Origin: HGM11412 sp045536025
GTDB lineage: Bacteria > Bacillota > Clostridia > Christensenellales > Borkfalkiaceae
Assembly (NCBI GenBank): GCA_045536025.1
Contig: JAZSMT010000036.1
Location: 1-40,263 of the forward strand
Direction of reading: 5' to 3'
DNA length: 40,263 nucleotides
Numbering within the stretch: the stretch's first letter is position 1; each line of letters starts with the position of its first letter. Position numbers and translations under genes: made by a program. Under the pieces are notes generated by a model, which saw nothing but the letters and a program-made list of their open reading frames with translations, searched no databases and was not told where the DNA came from. Below, one piece after another: positions 8,092 through 17,755 of this stretch.

Positions 8092-10215
8092 ATGGTTGAA
8101 ATTTTAGCGCCTGTTGGCAGTTACGAAAACTTAATATCTGCAATAAACGCAGGTGCTGACGCCGTTTATTTAGGTTTAAAAGATTTTTCAGCTCGAAAAT
8201 CAGCCGATAATTTCGATTTTGAAGAATTAAAATACGCGGTAGCATACGCAAAAACGTTTAACGTAAAGGTTTATTTAACCGTTAATACTCTCGTTAAAGA
8301 AAGTGAGATTAACGATTTTTTGTCCGCTATAAATTATGCATATTCGTGCGGGGTTGACGCGTTTATTTTACAAGATATATTCTTGGGTAAATTTATAAAA
8401 GAGATTATGCCTAGCGCAGTACTACATTTATCAACGCAAGCCGGTGTTTGTAACGAATACGGTGCAAAACTTGCAAAGCGTTACGGATTTTCACGCGTAA
8501 TACTTGCAAGGGAAACGAAGCTTTCTGATATTGAAAAAATTTGCAAAATAATTGAAACGGAAGTGTTTATTCAAGGGGCGTTATGCACCTCATTTTCGGG
8601 GCATTGCTATTTTTCATCTTTCGTTGGTGGTAATAGTGGTAACCGCGGTTATTGTAAACAGCCTTGCCGTAAAGAATATAAATACGTTGTTAATGGTAAA
8701 ACGGTTAAAAAAGGCTATTTATTATCACTTTCAGACCTTTGTGTTGGGGAAGATATAACCATTTTAAAAAATTTAGGTGTAAAATCTTTTAAAATTGAAG
8801 GGCGCATGCGCGGTAAAGAGTACGTTAGTAGCGCCATTTGCTATTATAAAGAGTTGCTTTTAGGTAATAATAGTGAAAAACTTTTTAATAATCTTAAAAT
8901 ATCGTTTAATCGTGGCGATTATACAAAAGGCTTAGCCGTTTCGCAGGATAATAATTTTATTTCTTATAAAATTCAAAATAACATCGGGCTTTACGTTGGT
9001 AAGGTAGTTAAAATTGTTAACGATACTATCCTTCTTGATAAAAATTTGAGCCTTATTGAAGCTGATGCTTTTAAAGTCGTTCGTGGCGGATACGAGGTTG
9101 GAAACGCAATAGCATCAATTAATAACGATAAAACGGTAATAAGATATAAAGGTAACGTAAAAATAGGTGATATCGTACGTTTAACTAAAAAAGTTGATTT
9201 ATATGAAAGCTTAAACGTTAAAAACAAGTTTAAGGATATAACGGTTAAGGTATATTTAAAGGTTAACGAGAAATTGTCGTTAAGTGCGTGTGATATAACC
9301 GTTATGTCGGATAGTGTAATTTCGCCTGCACAAACTTCTTCTATAACCAAAGAAGAGGTTGTTTCAAATCTTAATAAAACTGACGTGTATCCCTTTAAAA
9401 TCACCGCTGAATTTGTAAACTTTTCAAATAACGCATTTGTTCCTAAAAGTGTTTTAAATAAATTAAGAGCAGAGTTATACCAAAATATATTTTATAGAAA
9501 ACTATTCAAAACACCTTATAATATCGAAAAATATGTAAAATATTCTAATAATAATAACGCTGTAAAAAACGCAGTTATCGTTTCCAACTTTAACGAAAAT
9601 TTAAGTGGTTTTGATAACGTTATATATATGCCATACGATTATAATGAGCTAAGTAATTTAACTTTTGAAAATAACGTTTGGCTTTATCTTCCGCCGTATA
9701 TGTCGGGTAAAGATATTGATCTTATAAAAAACGTTTTAAATAAATTTAAAGGCGTTTATTCAGACGGTGTTTGGGCAATAGAGTTTTGCCGTGAGTTAAA
9801 CGCTAAATTATTTGCAGGCGTTGGTTTTAACGTGTTTAATAGTATAGACGTTAAATTTCTTAAGGATGAGGGTATTGGTGAGATTTGTGCATCGAAAGAG
9901 CTTTCTTTAAAAGAGATTAAAGATTTAGATAGTTCATTATATGTTTTATCTGGCTCGGCTGTTGAGATTATGGATTTAATTTATTGCCCGTTTTCTAAAA
10001 ACTGTAAAAACTGCGAAATTATCAATAATTTTGAGCTTATTGATAAAGATGGTAGGGTGTTTATAGTTAAACGCTATAAATTAAATGATTGTAGATTTAA
10101 GGTTTATAACATGGCAAAACTTAAAATTATTGATAATGTAAATGTTATTAAAGATTTAACCGTTTACGGTATAAACGACGTTACGCAAGGTAATTACGCA
10201 AGGGGGGTAAAATGA
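8092..10215 (+). CDS. U32 family protein, RlhA-like (probable rRNA cytidine hydroxylation)
   Basis: 707 residues. The N-terminal U32 TIM-barrel-like domain shows LAPVGSYENLISAINAGADA, STQAGVCNEYGAKLA, FIQGALCTSFSGHCYFSS and GNRGYCKQPCRK, whose cysteines are the conserved ones that in related enzymes support an iron-sulfur cluster; FKIEGRMR follows. A second half contains FVPKSVLNKLRAELYQ, matching the C-terminal region of Escherichia coli RlhA, and a late cysteine group (CPFSKNCKNC). RlhA hydroxylates C2501 of 23S rRNA with prephenate as precursor, so an RNA modification role is more likely than the historical peptidase label. Other U32 tRNA hydroxylases (TrhP) are an alternative. It is the first gene of the operon; mutS2 overlaps its stop as ATGA. 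Confidence 0.82.
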   Translation: MVEILAPVGSYENLISAINAGADAVYLGLKDFSARKSADNFDFEELKYAVAYAKTFNVKVYLTVNTLVKESEINDFLSAINYAYSCGVDAFILQDIFLGKFIKEIMPSAVLHLSTQAGVCNEYGAKLAKRYGFSRVILARETKLSDIEKICKIIETEVFIQGALCTSFSGHCYFSSFVGGNSGNRGYCKQPCRKEYKYVVNGKTVKKGYLLSLSDLCVGEDITILKNLGVKSFKIEGRMRGKEYVSSAICYYKELLLGNNSEKLFNNLKISFNRGDYTKGLAVSQDNNFISYKIQNNIGLYVGKVVKIVNDTILLDKNLSLIEADAFKVVRGGYEVGNAIASINNDKTVIRYKGNVKIGDIVRLTKKVDLYESLNVKNKFKDITVKVYLKVNEKLSLSACDITVMSDSVISPAQTSSITKEEVVSNLNKTDVYPFKITAEFVNFSNNAFVPKSVLNKLRAELYQNIFYRKLFKTPYNIEKYVKYSNNNNAVKNAVIVSNFNENLSGFDNVIYMPYDYNELSNLTFENNVWLYLPPYMSGKDIDLIKNVLNKFKGVYSDGVWAIEFCRELNAKLFAGVGFNVFNSIDVKFLKDEGIGEICASKELSLKEIKDLDSSLYVLSGSAVEIMDLIYCPFSKNCKNCEIINNFELIDKDGRVFIVKRYKLNDCRFKVYNMAKLKIIDNVNVIKDLTVYGINDVTQGNYARGVK

Positions 10216-12572
10216 TAAGCGATAAAGTAATTAAAACACTTGAATTTGATAAAATTGCAGAAAAAATATCCTCTTATGCCGTACTTGCAACCTCTAAAAA
10301 TAGAGTTGTTACCGATAGTTTTGATTTATCTTATAATAACGCAAAACACCTACTTGATAAAACTAACGAGGCGTATAATTTATATCTAGAGGGCGTAAAA
10401 GGAGTTGTGTATTTTGATGAGATTTTTGACGAGCTTAACCTTGCGGAAAAGCTTTCTACGCTTACGCCGTCAGCTCTTTTAAAGGTGGCAAGGCTTTTAA
10501 GGTCCTCAAGAATTACCTCGCAAGAAATTATTGAATTTTCTCAAAACAAGCCTATATTATACGATATAGCATGTCGTATATTTTTCGATAATTACCTAGA
10601 AAATGACATTTTTTCTAAGATTATAAACGAAGATGAGGTATCCGATAATGCCTCTGAAAAATTATATTCGATAAGAAAATTAATAAAGAATATTAATGAA
10701 AAGATACGTCAAAAGCTTCAAGGATATATGCGTTCTGGGGCTAATAAATATTTACAAGATAACGTAGTATCTATGCGTAATGGAAGATACGTCGTTCCCG
10801 TTAAATCCGAGCATTTATCAGCTGTAAAGGGTTTTGTTCATGACCGTTCAGCAAGTGGCAATACCTTTTTTATAGAACCTCAAGAGGTTTTAGAACTCAA
10901 CAATGAACTAAGAAAAGAAATTTTAGCTGAGGCTGTTGAGGTTGAAAGAATACTTTTTGAGCTTACTCAAAAGGTTAGCACAATAGTTAATCAGTTACGA
11001 GATAATATTGAGCTTTTAACCGATATTGACGTTGCTTTTGCAAAAGCTGAATATTCCTATAAAATTAAAGCTGTATATCCTAAATTAAATTCAAGCGGAG
11101 TTATAGATATTAAAAAGGGTAGGCATCCTTTAATAACCCCCGATAAAGTCGTACCAATTTCTATTAATTTTGGTCTAAATTATAATTATCTGCTCATATC
11201 GGGTCCAAACACTGGTGGTAAAACGGTAACGTTAAAACTTGTTGGTCTTTTCGTGCTAATGACAGCGATGGGTATATTTGTTCCTGCGATTGAGGGAACT
11301 ATAGTTTCTGTTTTTGACAGTATTTTTTGTGATATTGGCGACGAGCAAAGTATAGAAAACAGCTTGTCAACTTTTTCTTCTCACGTAAAAAATCTTAAAA
11401 ATATTTTAGATAATGCAAACGACAAATCTCTCGTTTTAATCGACGAAATTGGCGCAGGAACAGACCCTGAAGAAGGTAGTGCTTTAGCTCAAGCGATACT
11501 TGAAAAGTTTATAAAACTTAAAAGTTTTGGCGTTGTAACAACTCATTATTCATCACTTAAAGAATTTGCCCTTGTAAACGATAAAATTTGCAACGCTTCA
11601 ATGGACTTTGACGTTTCTACCTTTAGTCCCTTATATAAGTTAAACATTGGAACGCCAGGTCTTTCTAACGCACTTAAAATTTCAAGTAGGTTAGGACTTT
11701 CAACTGATATTTTAGATAGGGCAAAATGCTTAATAAGCGAGGAAAAAGTTTCTTTAGATAAAATCTTATCCGAAGCTGAAAATTCAAGGATTGAAAGCGA
11801 AAATTTAAGAATTGAACTTAAAAATCTTAAAGATAGCGAACTTAAATTATATGAAAGCTTAAAATTTGAGCGAGAAAAGTTTGAAAAAGAAAGAGAAAAC
11901 TTTTTAGTAAAAGCGAAATCTGAAGCGAGAAAACTCGTTAACGAAAAACTTGAAACGGCTGAAGAGTTATTAAGTCAAATGAAGGAAATTTTTGCAAAGC
12001 AAGAATTCTCGCAGGCTGATATAGTTAAATCAGCAACATTAAAAAATAAACTCGAAAAGGAAAAGTATAACGCCGAAAAAAATGAGGATAAAATTATTCC
12101 TTATAAAAAGACGCCTATTGAAAGTGTTAAAGTAGGTGATGAGATTTATATAAAATCTCTTGACGACAACGGAGTTATACTTGAAATTAACCTTAGAAAA
12201 GGCAATGTTTGGGCGGGTGTTGGAAATCTTAAAATAAATATAAAAAAAGACGATATTTACCTAATTTCTAAGAAAAAGTCTAAAATTGAAAAGCCTGCCG
12301 TTTCTATTAAGAGAAGCGACGTGTTATCCACCGTGCAAGAAATTAACGTTATAGGTAAAAATTTGCAAGACGCGCTACTTGACGTTGAAAAATTTATTGA
12401 TAATGCAGTGCTTTCAAATCTTGAAGAGATAAAAATCGTTCACGGTAAAGGTATGAATATTTTAAGTAGCGGTATAAAAGATATGCTAAAAAAACACGGT
12501 GCAGTTGAAAGTTTTAGGGCTGGTAAATACGGCGAGGGTGAGCACGGTGTTACTATTGTTAAATTAAAATAG
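10212..12572 (+). CDS. mutS2: MutS2 / RqcU-type ATPase with Smr domain
   Basis: 786 residues. Walker A is GPNTGGKTVTLK, STFSSHVKNLKNIL is the MutS-family signal loop, and the Walker B is LIDEIGAGTDPEEGSALAQ; a long charged coiled coil follows (about 510-610), then a KOW-like region and a C-terminal Smr domain (about 705-786). Family knowledge: MutS2 lacks the mismatch-binding domain and in Bacillus acts on collided ribosomes (RqcU), with earlier work suggesting suppression of recombination. The Smr domain departs from the usual motifs: the LDLRG position reads INVIGK and the HGKGTG loop reads HGKGMN. The start is supported by AAGGGGGG just upstream and the ATGA overlap with the U32 gene. Confidence 0.93.
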   Translation: MISDKVIKTLEFDKIAEKISSYAVLATSKNRVVTDSFDLSYNNAKHLLDKTNEAYNLYLEGVKGVVYFDEIFDELNLAEKLSTLTPSALLKVARLLRSSRITSQEIIEFSQNKPILYDIACRIFFDNYLENDIFSKIINEDEVSDNASEKLYSIRKLIKNINEKIRQKLQGYMRSGANKYLQDNVVSMRNGRYVVPVKSEHLSAVKGFVHDRSASGNTFFIEPQEVLELNNELRKEILAEAVEVERILFELTQKVSTIVNQLRDNIELLTDIDVAFAKAEYSYKIKAVYPKLNSSGVIDIKKGRHPLITPDKVVPISINFGLNYNYLLISGPNTGGKTVTLKLVGLFVLMTAMGIFVPAIEGTIVSVFDSIFCDIGDEQSIENSLSTFSSHVKNLKNILDNANDKSLVLIDEIGAGTDPEEGSALAQAILEKFIKLKSFGVVTTHYSSLKEFALVNDKICNASMDFDVSTFSPLYKLNIGTPGLSNALKISSRLGLSTDILDRAKCLISEEKVSLDKILSEAENSRIESENLRIELKNLKDSELKLYESLKFEREKFEKERENFLVKAKSEARKLVNEKLETAEELLSQMKEIFAKQEFSQADIVKSATLKNKLEKEKYNAEKNEDKIIPYKKTPIESVKVGDEIYIKSLDDNGVILEINLRKGNVWAGVGNLKINIKKDDIYLISKKKSKIEKPAVSIKRSDVLSTVQEINVIGKNLQDALLDVEKFIDNAVLSNLEEIKIVHGKGMNILSSGIKDMLKKHGAVESFRAGKYGEGEHGVTIVKLK

Positions 12573-12617
12573 TTGTTTTTACCGCTAAATTGTGCTAAAA
12601 TTTTGTTGGAGATTAAT

Positions 12618-13175
12618 ATGAATAACAAATATTTTGAATATGGTGTAAAACCGAAAAACGAAGAACGAGAAAAACATATTAAAAACGCATTATTCGCTAT
12701 TAAAATTCTTTTTATAATTTTAACGGTAGTTTTTGGTTATTTTGCGTTTATGTTTTCTAATTTAATGTGGATATTTTTTGTCGTTTTTTTGACTACAGCG
12801 CTAATTCTTAACTATTTTCAGCATAAGTTTTATTGTTTTTACGATTTAATTTTCGTAGACGGTGACGTTTCAGTAACTAAAGTTGTAAATAACGTTAAAA
12901 GGCGAAGATTAATTAGTTTTTCTTGCAAAAAGATAGATAAAATCGGGGTTTTAGGTGGAGAGGTTTACAATAAGTATATTAAAGATAAATCTGTTAAAAA
13001 AATATACGTAACTGAAAGATTATCACCTAGCGACGTTTGTATTGTAATTGGAGATTTAGATAAAAAAATGCTACTTCTTCCGTATGACGAATACTTTTTA
13101 GTGCAAGTTTTAAAATATGCAGGCACTAATAAACTAGAAAAGCAATTTATAGAGAAGATTAAAAATAAATTATGA
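12618..13175 (+). CDS. Two-helix membrane protein with cytoplasmic domain (resembles DUF6106)
   Basis: 185 residues. Two adjacent membrane helices lie at about residues 24-44 and 46-66, followed by a soluble beta-rich domain with FVDGDVSVTKVVNNVKRRRL, a pattern I associate from memory with the clostridial DUF6106 family. Its function is unknown. An in-frame TTG at 12573 exists, but the ATG at 12618 has TTGGAG about 8 bases upstream and is the better start. The stop overlaps the cysteine desulfurase ATG, so the two are translationally coupled. Confidence 0.65.
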   Translation: MNNKYFEYGVKPKNEEREKHIKNALFAIKILFIILTVVFGYFAFMFSNLMWIFFVVFLTTALILNYFQHKFYCFYDLIFVDGDVSVTKVVNNVKRRRLISFSCKKIDKIGVLGGEVYNKYIKDKSVKKIYVTERLSPSDVCIVIGDLDKKMLLLPYDEYFLVQVLKYAGTNKLEKQFIEKIKNKL

Positions 13176-14293
13176 TATACTTTGATAACGCGGCAACGAC
13201 TAAGCCGTTAAATAGTGCATTAAATTCTGCGCAATATATAAATGAGGAGCTTTTTTTCAATCCGTCGGCTAGATATCACGGTGGCGTAAAAGCATCGTCA
13301 GTTATAAAAACTGCGCGTGATAATATTTCAAGGTTCTTAGGCAGTGATTTTGACGTAATATTTACTTCTTGCGGTTCAGAATCAGATAACACTGCAATTT
13401 ACAGCTATTTGAAACGCGGTAATGCAATAACGACGTTTGGCGAGCATTCTGCCGTTTACGAGCCGTTTTTAGACCTTAAAACTAAAGGATACGACTCGAG
13501 ATTTGCAAAAATTAATATAGACGGTAGTGTGAACGTTAACAACCTTTTATCTTTAATTGACGATAATACGGTTTTTGTATCCGTAGTTCACGTAAATAAC
13601 GAAACGGGCGCTATTAACGACATAAATAATATTGCAAAAGAGTGTAAAAAAATTAATCCGCGTATTATATTTCATAGCGACGGAGTTCAAGCTTTTGGTA
13701 AAATTCCGTATAAACTATCTAGCTATATTGATTTATATTCGGTATCGGCACATAAAATTGGCGGACTTAAAGGTGTTGGCGCGCTTTTAAAAAATAAAAA
13801 GATTAAGAGCTTAAAACCGTTAATACTTGGCGGTGGGCAAGAATTTAATCTTCGTAGTGGAACGGAAAACGTTTTTGGAATTAAAGTTTTTGAAGAGGCA
13901 GTATTAGATAAATTTACAAATATTACTTCTAATTACGATAAAATTACTAACTTAAAACGTGAATTAATAACAAGGCTAGATAATCAAAATATTAAAGTTA
14001 TATCAAGCGAAAACTCTTCTTCTTACATTGTATCGCTATCAGCCGTAGGACTTAGGGGAGAGGTTTTACAGCACATGTTAGAAAGTGACGGAATAATCGT
14101 TGGAACGGGCTCTGCTTGCAATTCAAAAAAACCGCACAGTCGCGTTTTAAAGGAAGCAGGGTATGACGCAAGCGTTCTTGACGGAATTATTAGAATTAGT
14201 TTTTCGCCCGATAACACGTTTGACGAAATCGTTTATTTGGCTGATAAGCTAAACTTAAACGTTACAAAATTAAAAAAGGCTATGAAAAAATGA
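13172..14293 (+). CDS. Cysteine desulfurase (NifS/IscS family), partner of ThiI
   Basis: 373 residues, a PLP enzyme that removes sulfur from cysteine and holds it as a persulfide. FDNAATT begins the protein, SVSAHKIGG carries the PLP lysine (Lys195), and GTGSACNSKK carries the sulfur-accepting cysteine (Cys316) on a short loop typical of group II-like NifS proteins. It overlaps the upstream stop (ATGA) and thiI downstream (ATGA), so the three are tightly coupled. In Bacillus the equivalent pair is NifZ-ThiI, which supplies sulfur for 4-thiouridine in tRNA; that role is inferred here from the adjacency. Confidence 0.93.
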   Translation: MIYFDNAATTKPLNSALNSAQYINEELFFNPSARYHGGVKASSVIKTARDNISRFLGSDFDVIFTSCGSESDNTAIYSYLKRGNAITTFGEHSAVYEPFLDLKTKGYDSRFAKINIDGSVNVNNLLSLIDDNTVFVSVVHVNNETGAINDINNIAKECKKINPRIIFHSDGVQAFGKIPYKLSSYIDLYSVSAHKIGGLKGVGALLKNKKIKSLKPLILGGGQEFNLRSGTENVFGIKVFEEAVLDKFTNITSNYDKITNLKRELITRLDNQNIKVISSENSSSYIVSLSAVGLRGEVLQHMLESDGIIVGTGSACNSKKPHSRVLKEAGYDASVLDGIIRISFSPDNTFDEIVYLADKLNLNVTKLKKAMKK

Positions 14294-15444
14294 AAAAAGT
14301 TATAATAATTAGGTGGGGCGAAATTCACCTTAAAGGAAAAAATCGCGGGCATTTTGAGCGATTGCTTGAAAACAATATTAAACACGCATTAAAAGGCTAC
14401 GATTGTTTACTTAGAAAAATATCGGGTAGATACGTCGTTGAAGAGTTTGATGAATTTATATTTGACGATATTATAAATAGTTTATCAAAAGTAGGCGGTA
14501 TTCATTCAATTTCTCCATGTTATTTAATAAATAGCGATCTTCAAACTATAATAGATACGGCAAACTTCGTAATGAGCGAAAAAGTTGGAACATTTAAGGT
14601 TGAAACTAAGCGTGCTGACAAGTCGTTTGAATTAAATTCCGTCGAATTATCTCGCAAAATAGGCGGTGAGGTCTTAAAATCAAACAAGGATTTAAAAGTT
14701 GACGTGCATACTCCAGGCGTTGTTTTAAATTTAGACCTTAGAGAGACTGGTGAAACTCTTGTATTTACAGATACCATAAAAATGATGGGTGGTATGCCAA
14801 GTGGTTCTTCGGGTAAAGGCTTACTTATGATATCGGGTGGAATTGACAGCCCCGTTGCAGGGTATATGATGGCAAAACGAGGTATGAAACTTGACGCCGT
14901 TCATTTTCACTCTTATCCTTACACTAGTGAAATGGCAAAGGAAAAAGTTATTGAACTTGCTAAAGCTGTATCATGTTATTCGGGTGGGTTAAGGCTTTAT
15001 ATCGTTTCGTTTACTCAAATTCAAGAGGCAATTCACGAGCATTGCAAGGAAGAATACATGATAACCTTAATGCGCCGTTTTATGATGAAAATATCCGAAA
15101 CTATCGCAAAAAATAACGGCTTACAGGCAATCATTACGGGTGAGAGTTTAGGTCAAGTAGCATCACAAACTATAGAAAGTATAACTTCTTCTAACAGCGT
15201 TGTATCAATTCCGGTTTTAAGACCGCTTATAGCGTTTGATAAGCTTGATATTATCGAAATTTCAGAAAAAATCGGCACGTACGAAACGTCAATTTTACCT
15301 TATGAAGACTGTTGCACGGTGTTCTTACCCAAACACCCTCTAATTAAACCAAACCTTGAAAAAGTTAAATTACAAGAGATGAATTTAAACGTTGAAAACT
15401 TAATTTCTAACGCGCTTTCAACAGTTGAAATAATAGATTTATAA
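14290..15444 (+). CDS. thiI: tRNA uracil 4-sulfurtransferase ThiI
   Basis: 384 residues. An N-terminal ferredoxin-like and THUMP domain (about 1-165, starting RWGEIHLKGKNRGHFE) precedes a PP-loop ATPase domain with SGGIDSPVAG (about 182-191) and a cysteine pair in YEDCCTVFLPKHP. It adenylates U8 of tRNA and inserts sulfur delivered by the cysteine desulfurase encoded just upstream. It has no C-terminal rhodanese domain, as in Bacillus and unlike E. coli. The gene ends the operon and its stop codon lies at the base of a strong terminator. Confidence 0.95.
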   Translation: MKKVIIIRWGEIHLKGKNRGHFERLLENNIKHALKGYDCLLRKISGRYVVEEFDEFIFDDIINSLSKVGGIHSISPCYLINSDLQTIIDTANFVMSEKVGTFKVETKRADKSFELNSVELSRKIGGEVLKSNKDLKVDVHTPGVVLNLDLRETGETLVFTDTIKMMGGMPSGSSGKGLLMISGGIDSPVAGYMMAKRGMKLDAVHFHSYPYTSEMAKEKVIELAKAVSCYSGGLRLYIVSFTQIQEAIHEHCKEEYMITLMRRFMMKISETIAKNNGLQAIITGESLGQVASQTIESITSSNSVVSIPVLRPLIAFDKLDIIEISEKIGTYETSILPYEDCCTVFLPKHPLIKPNLEKVKLQEMNLNVENLISNALSTVEIIDL

Positions 15445-15470
15445 AAAAGCAACCGTTTGGTTGCTTTTTT
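15443..15470. terminator. Bidirectional terminator between thiI and the penicillin-binding protein gene
   Basis: Perfect 12-bp stem AAAAAAGCAACC/GGTTGCTTTTTT with a GTTT loop, and T runs readable on both strands. The thiI stop (15442-15444) and the minus-strand stop (15469-15471) touch its two ends. Confidence 0.9.
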
Positions 15471-17640
15471 AATCGTATAACCACCTATCGCTATCAATTA
15501 TTGAAAGACTTGACTTTTTAAATTTGACGGTAGGGAGCGCGTATTCAGTTTTATTCTTGCCACATACTGCAATAATTTTATAATCGTATTTACCAAAGTG
15601 TGATAAATTTTCGCAAAATTTATTGTTTGGAACGCCGTTATATACGCAAACGCTATTATCATTAAAAGTTCTAAAAATACTTATTTTATCAACGTTTTTT
15701 GATTTATAACACAAATTTATCTTGCCGTTATTTATAGAGATTGTAACGTCGTATAGGTCGGGTTTTAAGTCTAATATTAAGCTTTCGGTTGGCTCTGTAC
15801 CTTTTATATAATAAAAGCTTTCGCCACTATCAGATATAAGCTCTTTTTTGTTCTTAATTAACTCGTTTATATCAATTTTCACCTCAATTACGTTGTTTGG
15901 CTTTAAAAACGGCTGTGGTAAAGAATTTTTATAAATACTTTCAAGTATTTTATAAGATATTTGAGTTGGTTGATTACTGCCTGTTACCGTGTTAGGCATA
16001 ATGTCGTTATTATAGTTTCCAACCCAAACCCCAACTATCGTATCGGTTGTATATGCTACGCTTAAAGCGTCAATATTTCCATTTTGACTGCCGTTTGTGC
16101 CAGTTTTCGCACATACTTCAAACGGAAGAGAACGTAGTTTTTTTGACGTTCCATCCTTTACTGCCGATTTTAGCATATCGTTTACTATATAAGTAGTTTC
16201 CTGCGAAAACACCTCGGTTTTTTTAGGGTAGTGTTCGTAAATTTTAATATCGTCAAAATATACGCTTTTTATAAAACTTGACTCGACGTAATTGCCGTTT
16301 CCGTTAAAAACTGAATATTTATCACAAAGCTCTTTCAAGGTTAATCCGTTATTTAAAGCTCCTAAAGCGCAAGGTAAACTTTCATTTGATAAATCCAAAT
16401 TCATTTTGTTTAAATATTTATTTGCTTTATCTAAGCCGTAACCGTTAAGAAGTTTTACGGCAGGTACGTTTAAGCTTTTAGAAAGTGCTTCTTTAACGGT
16501 AACTGCTCCGCTGTATGCGTTATTATAATTTTTAGGCGAGTAGCCGTTATAGTCAACCTTTTCGTCAATTATAACTGAACTTTCTTTTACGTAACCGTCG
16601 TTTATCATTGGTGCGTATATAAGCCAAGGTTTTACACATGATGCAGGGCTACGTTTTAAGTTTGAATTATCCCCATAAAAAGCGGTAATACCGCTTATTT
16701 TAGAATTTATTACAATTTTACTATCGTTGTAATTGCTGTTGAAATTTTTGATGTGTGATTGTAATTCCTCGTCTAAATAAGTATGAACTTTTACGGTTTT
16801 ATAACCGTACGGCATAAATATTTTGGAATTTTCTAGTTCGTATAAAGTAGCGCTTACGTAATCGTCGTAACAGCTTTCGCTTGACGTGTTAATTAATACC
16901 TCTTTATTTGCGTTGACGCCGTATTCTAAATCAGTTATATAACCGCACTCGTTCATCACTTTTAAAACTAGGTTTTTTCTCTTAAATGCTAAATCGTAAT
17001 TGTTTATAGGAGAGTAAGTGCCTGGCGCTTTGATAATTCCTGCTAGCATTGCGCTTTCGTTAATCGATAAATCACTTGCTGATTTATTAAAATAGGTTTT
17101 TGAAGCATCTTCTATTCCGTATGCGCCTTTACCGAAATATATAGTATTTAAATACAATTCTAAAATTTGGTCTTTTGTGTATTCTTTTTCTAGTAAAATT
17201 GAAAGTTTAATTTCTTGCAGTTTACGCTTAATCGTTTTTTCGCTCGATAAATGCGTATTTTTTATTAGTTGTTGAGTTATCGTTGACGCGCCTTCCTTAA
17301 ACGACATTGTTTTTAAATTTTGAACGCCAGCGCCTATTATTCTTCTAAAATCAATGCCGTTATGAGAGTAAAATCGCTTATCTTCTATTGCAATAAATGC
17401 GTTTTTCGTATAATCTTTAAGGTTTTCAATTTTAACATATTCACCGCCAAGTCCGCTTGATTTTTTATCAATTAAATTTCCGCATGCTGAATATATTTCA
17501 ACCGTTTGAGTTGATTTTATAAGTTTATTTTTATCTAAAACCGTATTTTTTGTAACAATATAGGATATGAATATTGCCGATACTGAAAGTATCAATATAA
17601 CCGAACAAATAAACCCGATAATTTTTAGAGATTTTCTCAT
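15469..17640 (-). CDS. Class A penicillin-binding protein (peptidoglycan glycosyltransferase/transpeptidase)
   Basis: 723 residues. One N-terminal membrane helix (about 8-28) anchors an extracellular enzyme. The GT51 domain shows the catalytic glutamate in AIEDKRFYSHNGID (Glu86), GASTITQQL, KRKLQEIKLS and ELYLNTIYFG. The transpeptidase domain has SCVK (Ser334-Lys337), SLN (Ser389-Asn391) and KTGT (Lys512). A C-terminal tail of about 130 residues looks beta-rich and may be a small fibronectin-like domain. It polymerises and cross-links peptidoglycan, PBP1A type. There is no clear Shine-Dalgarno sequence before the ATG; the nearest TATAAT is about 30 bases upstream. It is monocistronic, convergent with thiI. 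Confidence 0.93.
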   Translation of the reverse strand: MRKSLKIIGFICSVILILSVSAIFISYIVTKNTVLDKNKLIKSTQTVEIYSACGNLIDKKSSGLGGEYVKIENLKDYTKNAFIAIEDKRFYSHNGIDFRRIIGAGVQNLKTMSFKEGASTITQQLIKNTHLSSEKTIKRKLQEIKLSILLEKEYTKDQILELYLNTIYFGKGAYGIEDASKTYFNKSASDLSINESAMLAGIIKAPGTYSPINNYDLAFKRKNLVLKVMNECGYITDLEYGVNANKEVLINTSSESCYDDYVSATLYELENSKIFMPYGYKTVKVHTYLDEELQSHIKNFNSNYNDSKIVINSKISGITAFYGDNSNLKRSPASCVKPWLIYAPMINDGYVKESSVIIDEKVDYNGYSPKNYNNAYSGAVTVKEALSKSLNVPAVKLLNGYGLDKANKYLNKMNLDLSNESLPCALGALNNGLTLKELCDKYSVFNGNGNYVESSFIKSVYFDDIKIYEHYPKKTEVFSQETTYIVNDMLKSAVKDGTSKKLRSLPFEVCAKTGTNGSQNGNIDALSVAYTTDTIVGVWVGNYNNDIMPNTVTGSNQPTQISYKILESIYKNSLPQPFLKPNNVIEVKIDINELIKNKKELISDSGESFYYIKGTEPTESLILDLKPDLYDVTISINNGKINLCYKSKNVDKISIFRTFNDNSVCVYNGVPNNKFCENLSHFGKYDYKIIAVCGKNKTEYALPTVKFKKSSLSIIDSDRWLYD

Positions 17641-17670
17641 GTCGGTATTAGTTTAAATATCTAAGCGATA

Positions 17671-17676
17671 ATTATA
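17671..17676 (-). promoter_or_regulatory. Candidate -10 box of the penicillin-binding protein gene
   Basis: Minus-strand TATAAT, giving a leader of about 24 bases. No -35 at normal spacing is convincing (a TCGACT sits 19 bases upstream), so the assignment is tentative. Confidence 0.4.
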
Positions 17677-17719
17677 CGCAATCTAATTGTGAAATAGTCG
17701 ATTAATTTAGATAATTTAG

Positions 17720-17748
17720 TTGAAATTTTGATTGACTTTATGTATAAT
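17720..17748 (+). promoter_or_regulatory. Promoter of the miaB-mutS-mutL-miaA operon, abutting the ATG
   Basis: TTGAAA (17720-17725), exact 17-base spacer, TATAAT (17743-17748). Only seven bases separate it from the miaB ATG at 17756, and they contain no Shine-Dalgarno sequence. Confidence 0.7.
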
Positions 17749-17755
17749 AATATTT

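Noticed and set aside
17732..17748. TTGACT directly upstream of TATAAT as the miaB -35
   Set aside because: The spacer would be only 5 bases; TTGAAA at 17720 gives 17.
17732..17755. TTG start for miaB, adding eight residues
   Set aside because: The added codons run through the TATAAT box and the family begins at the ATG.
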